Source: Molossus alvarezi (Eukaryota > Chordata > Mammalia > Chiroptera > Molossidae). From it: 64,000 nt of DNA. Shown here in pieces: positions 58,115 through 64,000 of the stretch. The position numbers were made by a program, and so were the translations under genes. The DNA is taken from positions 15,965,001 to 16,029,000 of the forward strand of contig CM073907.1 of the NCBI GenBank assembly GCA_037176705.1, read 5' to 3'. Below the pieces are notes generated by a model. That model saw only the letters and a list, made by a program, of their open reading frames with translations, was not told where the DNA came from and made no database searches. Position 1 is the first letter of the stretch; every line of letters starts with the position of its first letter.

Positions 58115-58625
58115 TTAGAATATCCTGGAAGGTACAAACAAAAAAATCCCCATTCTCCTCAAACTATTCCAAAAAATTCAAGAAAAAGGAAGACTTCCAA
58201 ACTTTTTTTATGAGGTCAGGATAATTTTAATTCTTAAACCAGATAAAGACACTACAAAGAAAGAAAACCAGAGGCCAATTTTCCTGATGAACATAGATGC
58301 CAAAATCTCTAACAAAATATTAGTAAATCAGGTCCAGCAAAACATAAAAAAAATTATTCACCCTGACCAAGTTGGGGATTCATCCCAGAAATTCAAGAAT
58401 GGTACAATATTTGCATATCAATATACGTGATACACCACAAAATGACAGATAAAAACCATACAATTTTATCAATAGATGCTGAAACTGCAATTACTGTGCA
58501 TTGCAGGTGTGAGTATACAATGGTGCAGCCCCTGTGGAACTGGTGCGGTGATTCCTCAAAAAACCTAAGTATCAAATTAGCATATGGTGCAACAATCTCG
58601 CACATGATTATTTTCAAAGAAAGGG
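58115..58625 (+). mobile_element. LINE-1 ORF2 scrap with a large internal deletion, plus strand
   Basis: The left part is reverse-transcriptase region (gataaagacactacaaagaa, [21 protein letters not shown] reading, aatagatgctgaaactgcaa). Near 58,497 it jumps to the far C-terminal region (gtgtgagtatacaatggtgc, agcccctgtggaactggtgc), skipping well over 1 kb of ORF2. It is older than the neighbouring fragment. Confidence 0.75.
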
Positions 58626-58794
58626 GCAGGTGTGCAGAACTGAGCAGCAGAGGAGAATATAAGCTTCACACTCACCCAGAAAGACCAAGTCTGTTTTATT
58701 GGAAATGATTGGATGAATACAACACGGTGATGTGCACATGGGATGTTCCCTCAAGGAAACAACGGCCAGCCATTCCAAAGAGCAGGCCCTTCAC

Positions 58795-59553
58795 TCAGAC
58801 CTCAGCTTTTGAATATTTGACTGTAGCTCTGACTTTCACTTTATAAGGTGGTTTGATCAAACACCTATCCACAGAGAAGATAACAGCACTAATGAGCAAG
58901 AGGCTGGCCGCTGTGATACCTAGTGGCAACATGTAGGAGATGTGATTAGTGTTTACCATTTCTGTTCTGACAAGAAAGTTAGGTGGAAACTCAAGGGTGG
59001 TTTGGCCATAAAAATCTACCGCAAAATTTCAGCTCACTGTGAGAGCGATACATAAACAGCTGAAGAAAAGATGTGAGTCATTGATGTTGTAACACATGCG
59101 GAAGAAATCTGGGTTTGGGGCTTTGATCCAGCTGGTCCAGACTGCCAGCGATGCAAACACTAGGGAGACTTGTGTCACAAAGTTGGCCAAAAAGACCAGG
59201 TTCTGCCCATAGTAGATTTCATCTGGAGTGACCCAGCTCTCATTGAGCTTGATGTACAAGGTCGCATTAACCATGCGGGTCACACATTATATGTGTGAAG
59301 ATAAAAAGTTTGCCAGAGTCCAATGAACATAATGGGAAAAACATCTCTGTCAAACTCTCACACACATCAGGATGTGCTGTTGGCTAGGCCTAAACTGAGA
59401 GCCCAGTTCAAATAACAGAGAATGAGGGCCAGCCTTTTGCAGAACAAGTACACCGATCCAGGTCGACTGCAGTAGAGACAGAAGCATCACAAAGTCAAGG
59501 CAGGAACACCAAAGACAAAAGAAAAAGAGAGACAATGAGCCATGCTTAGCCAT
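58795..59553 (-). pseudogene. Claudin-superfamily-like single-exon pseudogene
   Basis: This is an intronless coding-like stretch for a small four-helix membrane protein. The 5' part reads in one frame as KRLALILCYLNWALSLGLAN and, after broken positions, MFIGLWQTFYLHTYN, which includes the GLW motif of claudin first loops. From about 59,283 the frame shifts, giving VFLANFVTQVSLVFASLAVW, then CLCIALTVS, a stop, NFAVDFYGQTTLEFPPNF, and a last helix (MLPLGITAASLLLISAVIF), ending in TGA at 58,795. The SWNF-to-FPPNF stretch resembles claudin-34-type proteins, but the subfamily call is tentative. Three Trp positions are TGA, and there is one frameshift. An AATAAA lies about 95 bp downstream (58,695-58,700). 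No poly-A tract marks it as a retrocopy. Confidence 0.6.
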
Positions 59554-59669
59554 GATAAATATTTACATCTTGTCCTGTTTTCTAAAAATTATTTCTAATT
59601 GCTCTCTGTACTTATTGGCCTTTAATTAGCAGTCTAAATATTTGATGTAAGAATAAAAGGTATTGCCCA

Positions 59670-59905
59670 GCTGATGTGCCTCTCTGCATTGAATGTCCTC
59701 CCATGGACTTAGAGGTCAGGCTTCAAATTCTGGTCAGGGGACATGACCAGGTTTTGGGCTTGATCCCCAGTAGGGGACATGCAGGAGGCCTAGATCCCTA
59801 GTAGGTCGTGTGCAGGTAGCAGGAAATCAATGTTTTTCTCTCACCTTGATGTTTCTATCTCTCTCTTCCTTCCTCTCTCTTAAAAAAAACAATAAAAAAT
59901 ATTTA
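59670..59905 (+). mobile_element. VES-like SINE, plus strand
   Basis: A decayed head, then gcttgatccccagtagggga, catgcaggaggcctagatcc, cttgatgtttctatctctct and an A-rich tail. This body type (gatccccagtagggg) is the commoner VES form. Confidence 0.75.
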
Positions 59906-59918
59906 AAAATAATAATAA

Positions 59919-60175
59919 TGGCCTGGCTGGTTTGTCTCAGTGATTAGAGTATCATCCCACAAACCAGAGAGTCCCGAGTTCAGTTTTTACTAAGGACATG
60001 TACCTAAGTTGAAGTTTGAACCTAGTCCTGGTTGTGGTCGTGTGGGTGGCAACCACTCAATGTGTCTCTATCACATCAATGTTTCTCTCTCTCCCTCTTC
60101 CTTCCCTTCTCCCTCCTGCTCTATCTGAAGATAAAATGCAAAAAAAAAAAAAAAAGCTCGGGTGAGGATAAATAA
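59919..60175 (+). mobile_element. VES-like SINE, plus strand, directly after the previous one
   Basis: The head ggcctggctggtttgtctca, the body gtgggtggcaaccactcaat, an A run and the tail motif ctcgggtgaggataaataaa. It is the same subtype as the young SINEs at 29,017 and 42,574 but more diverged. Confidence 0.85.
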
Positions 60176-60199
60176 ATAAATAAAATAACAATAATAGAA

Positions 60200-61035
60200 G
60201 ATACTAAAAAATCCATGACCATGGTGATAGTGTTGATTTGCAGGGCATTTTGAAACACCAAATGATGATATCTTTCAAAGTTTAAAAAGTTTATACCTCT
60301 TCTCCAACAACTGCAATTCCAAGAATGAATGCCTAGGCATTTATCAGAGTTGAGAAAGTGTATAAGATGTTAGTTTCAACACTGTTTATCACAGAGAAAA
60401 ATTGGAGATAAGCCAAAAGTCTACTAATAGAGGAATGCTTAATAATTAGGTTACATTCATGTCCTGGCCAGTTTGGCTCAGAGGTTAGAGTGTTAGCTCA
60501 CAGATTAAAGAGTCATAGATTTGACTCCAGGCAGGGGCATGTACATCTCATTGAGTTCAGTGCCCAGCCCTCGTCAGAGTTGTGCAGGAAACAGCCAATT
60601 GATGTGTCTCTCTCACATTCATGTTTTTCTCCCTCTCTCCCTCAGTTCTATCTGAAGATAAAATTAAAAAATATCCTTGGGTGAGAATTAAAAATGAAAA
60701 GTGTGATAGATCCAGGATACAGTGGACTACTACATGGCCTTTACAAGAATGAACTATCTGAAGAATTTCTGTATTATACCCCCCCAAAAAATAAATAAAT
60801 AATATTACATATGCTGTGATTATATGTATCAAAATAAACAGATATAATTTTCTGTATATATACAAAAGATATACACATAAATATTTTTTTAATTTACAGC
60901 GTACACGCAAAAGCAGTAATTCTAGGGAGATCCATTGAGAGGGGGAACTTTTATTCTTATTTACGTATTTTTCTGTAATTTTCATGTTTTTAATGAAAAA
61001 CATATAAACTTCCCTATCTAAAAATAAACATGACC
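60200..61035 (+). mobile_element. Ancient LINE-1 3' end, plus strand, split by a SINE
   Basis: Read across the SINE, the order is that of old mammalian L1 3' ends: attggagataagccaaaagt, aatagaggaatgcttaataa, then acagtggactactacatggc, aagaatgaactatctgaaga, gagagggggaacttttattc and gtatttttctgtaattttca. Confidence 0.75.
60462..60697 (+). mobile_element. VES-like SINE inserted in the ancient L1
   Basis: Head tcctggccagtttggctcag and aggttagagtgttagctcac, B-box-like tagatttgactcca, CT-rich body and tail motif atccttgggtgagaattaaa. Confidence 0.85.
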
Positions 61036-62049
61036 TTGAAGACCTATAATATGTTGCATACAGCACATCACCCCTGTGTACTTTTATACCCATGATTTGC
61101 TTGAGGTCCCACCTTTAGATGTTGGCTTCTTCCCAGTACAAGTTAAAAATATCCCTACGGATTTTGCATGAAGCAAGTGTGGATTATGAAGCAAATCTAG
61201 ATTGTGGACCAATGTATAGGGATCTCTTTTCAATTTGAACACCGGGGAGTAGTTTCTGGCCTAATCAGAAAATGATGTTCCCAGGGCTTCTCTCTCTGCT
61301 GATTAACACATGGGAATGAAGCGGGATCTGCTTAGAGTGGACCTCATAGGCAGTGCTCAGGCAGAAGATCTTAGGGGCCACCCGACTCGAGCTCCTTGCT
61401 GGGAAGCCTGATGTTCCCAGCATGGCATCATCTGTGCCAGCCTCTAGGAGGATGAGTCCTCTAAGTGCACGAGGCCAGTGGTATTGCTATTGGGGAAGTT
61501 TCTTTACCAAGTTGTGGTGGGGGTGGCGTCCAATTTGATTACCTCACTCTGAAGGAATAACACCTGCTTGCCAGTGGAGGGCAGAGGGAATGGACCCCAG
61601 GACCAGTGAGTTTTGACAGAGTGAGAGAGTGAGGAAGGAGAAGGTTACATTTGCAAGAACACATGCCAGCTTGGGGAAATTCCAGTGGGTTGGTGTCTGC
61701 AATGGGTGAGGTGGGACATGATTTTCCAAAGACCAAATTGGAAAGTCCCAATATATGTTATTTAGACTTTTTTCAACAGTCCATGTGGAAGGATACATGT
61801 GTCTGGAAGATCAGAGAATGGCTGGTATTCTTTGCCACACCAGAAAATTTGGAACAGGAGGGGAAGGTCCAGCCAACAGGAGATGCTCCTCAAGGAGAGG
61901 TGAATCACCTAAGGTGGAAGAGACATGGTCAGAGACAATGTGGGGCTTTGAACCAAGACCGACATATCCCTGCCCCTCACCAAAGGTTCCTTATATGTGT
62001 ATCTTGTACTCTGTATGGGTTGTGCCCTACTTCCAACACCTTATGAATA
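61036..62049. other. Unique DNA, nothing recognised
   Basis: Short overlapping frames on both strands (for example 61,651-62,117) have no family motif or splice support. Confidence 0.4.
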
Positions 62050-62215
62050 TTAACACATTCAGCCGTCATGACTGCCCAGTGATAGATATGCAATGGTGGT
62101 TGCTACTTTATAGATGAAAGAGCTGAGCATAGAGAGGTTAAGTAACTTTCTCAAGGTCACAGAGCTATAAATGACACACCTAGGCTATAAAGCTCTTGCT
62201 GTTGACACAGTACTT
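62050..62215 (-). mobile_element. MIR element, minus strand
   Basis: The core gagaggttaagtaactttct, caaggtcacagagctataaa is the diagnostic reverse complement of the mammalian MIR core. Flanking tttatagatgaaagagctga and agctcttgctgttgacac extend it both ways. Confidence 0.85.
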
Positions 62216-62349
62216 TCCAGCTGTTTTAATACTGGGTGACATGAATTCACATCAGAAGAATATATAAAAAAAGAAAAGGAAAAAAAATTTTTCATACTAA
62301 TTTTAATAATGGTTATCTGTGGCCTTCTCCATATCCCATTAAAATTAAA

Positions 62350-62530
62350 TGGAACTTGGTTCTCGAATTTGATTCCCAATCAAGGGGACATTCATGGGTT
62401 GCTGGTTTCATCCCCCAGCTCCGGTCACAGCACATACAGGAGTCAACCAATCGATCCATCTTACATCCATGTTTCCATCTCTCTCACTCCCCGGTTCTCC
62501 CTCCCTTCCACTCTCTCTAAAAATCAAAGA
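62350..62530 (+). mobile_element. VES-like SINE, plus strand
   Basis: B-box-like gaatttgattcccaatcaag, then gggttgctggtttcatcccc, caaccaatcgatccatctta, catgtttccatctctctcac and the tail ctctctctaaaaatcaaa. Confidence 0.7.
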
Positions 62531-64000
62531 GGAGGAAGTAAAAAATGGCAGCAGAGAGAATGGAAGCTACACAACACCATCTCCCAGGACCAAACTAGAA
62601 TTACAACTAAAAAGGACAAATCATCAGGAAAAGCAACAGAACAGCAGCTTCAATGACCATATAACCAGGGACTCTGACTCAATCCTGGAAGGATTGCAGA
62701 GGTCCGAGAGTGGGGTTGGGAGCCCACAGACAGCAGCTGCCTTCGCTGTGAGCAGTGCCCTTGGGTTACACTCCCAAGCAGCTAGACAATACAGAGCCTG
62801 GGCAGACACTAACATTGTCACAGCCACTCACCTTGGGCACCAAAAAAGGGAGGGCGGACTGGACTGGAACTGTGTGGGGACACTCAAGATTTGGAGGGCA
62901 CTCAGAGCTTTTGATGAGTTCTGGCTACACAGGACAGTGGTCATCTTACTCTTTCCCGAGACTCTGGGAAGAGGCAGCAGACCATCCCTCAGAGATTAAA
63001 CCCCAACCAGTGGCCACTGAAATTCAAATTGAGGCCCATTAACAACCAGCATCTGCCCCACACTCAAGAAATCCCCTTATGCTGAACACCTGAGGGAGTT
63101 TTTCATTCAACAGAGAAGCCAAGGCTCTTCAAGTAAGTGCTACTGATAGCCTCCAGGCAGAAAGCTAGAGGATAACTGTACCATTCTTGGGCTAACAACA
63201 CTAACCAGGAAAATAAGACTTGACAATGGTGTTTAACATGGGTTCTGCCTCCCTCATCCAAAGCCAAGAGAGGGAGCCACAAACAGAAGAACACCAACAC
63301 CCACAGGAAAAATTTGGCAGGCTCCAAAGCCCACTGTGATAGCCAAAATAGTAAAACACCAAAACAAAACCCAAATGAAAAAACAAGAGACCTCTACTGA
63401 AGAGGAGATAAAGAAGGCAATAAATAAGCAAGTTAATGAAACTAGAATTCAGAGCCATGATCTTGAGGAAGCTCAACAGCATGTGTAAGGACATGAGCAC
63501 CATGAGTAAAGACATAGAAATGTTGCAAATCAACCTGTTGGAAATTAAAAACCACCAACAAGAAATAAAAAAAAATGACATATTCAGAAATAAAGAACAC
63601 ATTGGAAGCTCTAAACAGCAGAGTAGAGAAAGCGGAGAACCAAATTAGTAAATTAGAAGACAGGGTATAAAAAATTCAACCAATCAGAAAACCAAAAGGA
63701 AAAAATAATGAAAAAACAAAACAAAACAGGAAGACAGCTTAAGAAAACTGTGGGACAACTGGAAATGTAATAATATTTGCATCATAGGAGTCCCCGAAGA
63801 GAAAGAAAATGATCAAGGGTTAGAGAATATACTTGAAGAAATAGTGACAGAAAACTTTCCTAATTTGGTGAAGGAAGAAGGCATTCAAGTTCAAGAAGCG
63901 CAGAGAGCCCCAGGTAGGAAGAACCCAAACAAGAACACACCAAGACACATATTAATCAAAATGCCAAAAATTAAAGACAAAGAGAGAATATGAAATGCAG
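62531..64000 (+). mobile_element. LINE-1 5' part, plus strand, running off the window
   Basis: It starts gaggaggaagtaaaaaatgg, continues with the 5' UTR (complement of the 26,000-26,300 type in places) and enters ORF1 at about 63,345. It is the only L1 here with its 5' end present in plus orientation; the remainder lies beyond base 64,000. Confidence 0.88.
63345..64000 (+). pseudogene. ORF1 of the right-edge L1, partial and broken
   Basis: The position of the start codon used in L1-A ORF1 reads ATA here (gatagccaaaatagtaaaac). Downstream pieces match ORF1: MILRKLNSMCKDMSTMSKDI, LQINLLEIKNHQQEI, then the RRM-like CIIGVPEEKE-type region, FPNLVKEEGIQVQEAQRAP-type sequence and MPKIKDKERI near the edge. 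Frame changes occur near 63,660-63,700. Confidence 0.82.

Noticed and set aside
58795..59553. A shared mutational process behind the recurrent TGG to TGA changes
   Set aside because: Only about four sites are involved, and TGG is one transition from a stop, so this is expected by chance; noted only as a description.

Overview
This is mammalian nuclear DNA, and most likely bat. The sequence is AT-rich and full of introns and retrotransposons, with no bacterial gene organisation. The bat assignment rests on many copies of a roughly 200-260 bp tRNA-derived SINE: its head reads like GGCTCAGCGGTTAGAGC, a TC-rich stretch follows, and the tail is A-rich. I recognise this as the VES type of Chiroptera. 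No intact protein-coding gene was found.

Layout. (1) 1-614: an acidic, frame-broken coding-like exon on the minus strand that runs off the left edge. (2) 642-6,790: mostly unique DNA with old SINEs. (3) 6,790-15,910: 'unit A', a diverged paralogue of later segments, split by a full-length minus-strand LINE-1 (L1-A, 7,786-13,772) with 15-bp target-site duplications. (4) 15,911-20,440: unique DNA with old repeats. (5) 20,441-51,480: three minus-strand L1s (L1-B, L1-C, L1-D) separated by two copies of one ~6 kb spacer. (6) 51,545-56,118: a paralogue of part of unit A, then a TSPY-family pseudogene on the minus strand, then a paralogue of 3,470-3,850. (7) 56,200-64,000: an L1 3' fragment, an internally deleted L1 scrap, a claudin-like single-exon pseudogene, more SINEs, an ancient L1, a MIR, and the 5' end of another L1 running off the right edge.

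The main structural result is a tandem duplication of about 12 kb (roughly 21,870-34,268 and 34,269-46,305) that looks like unequal crossing-over between two L1s. L1-C is a chimera. Its 3' part follows L1-D, including a SINE at the same site, and its 5' part follows L1-B. The switch falls near 34,260-34,276. SINEs present in only one spacer copy were inserted after the event.

A larger order is also visible: a TSPY-like or acidic exon, the 3.5-kb SINE block and unit A recur on both sides of the window. TSPY-family sequence, layered tandem duplication and dense L1 would fit an ampliconic sex-chromosome region, but chromosome identity is an inference. I see no CRISPR array, no operon and no undescribed defence or catalytic system.
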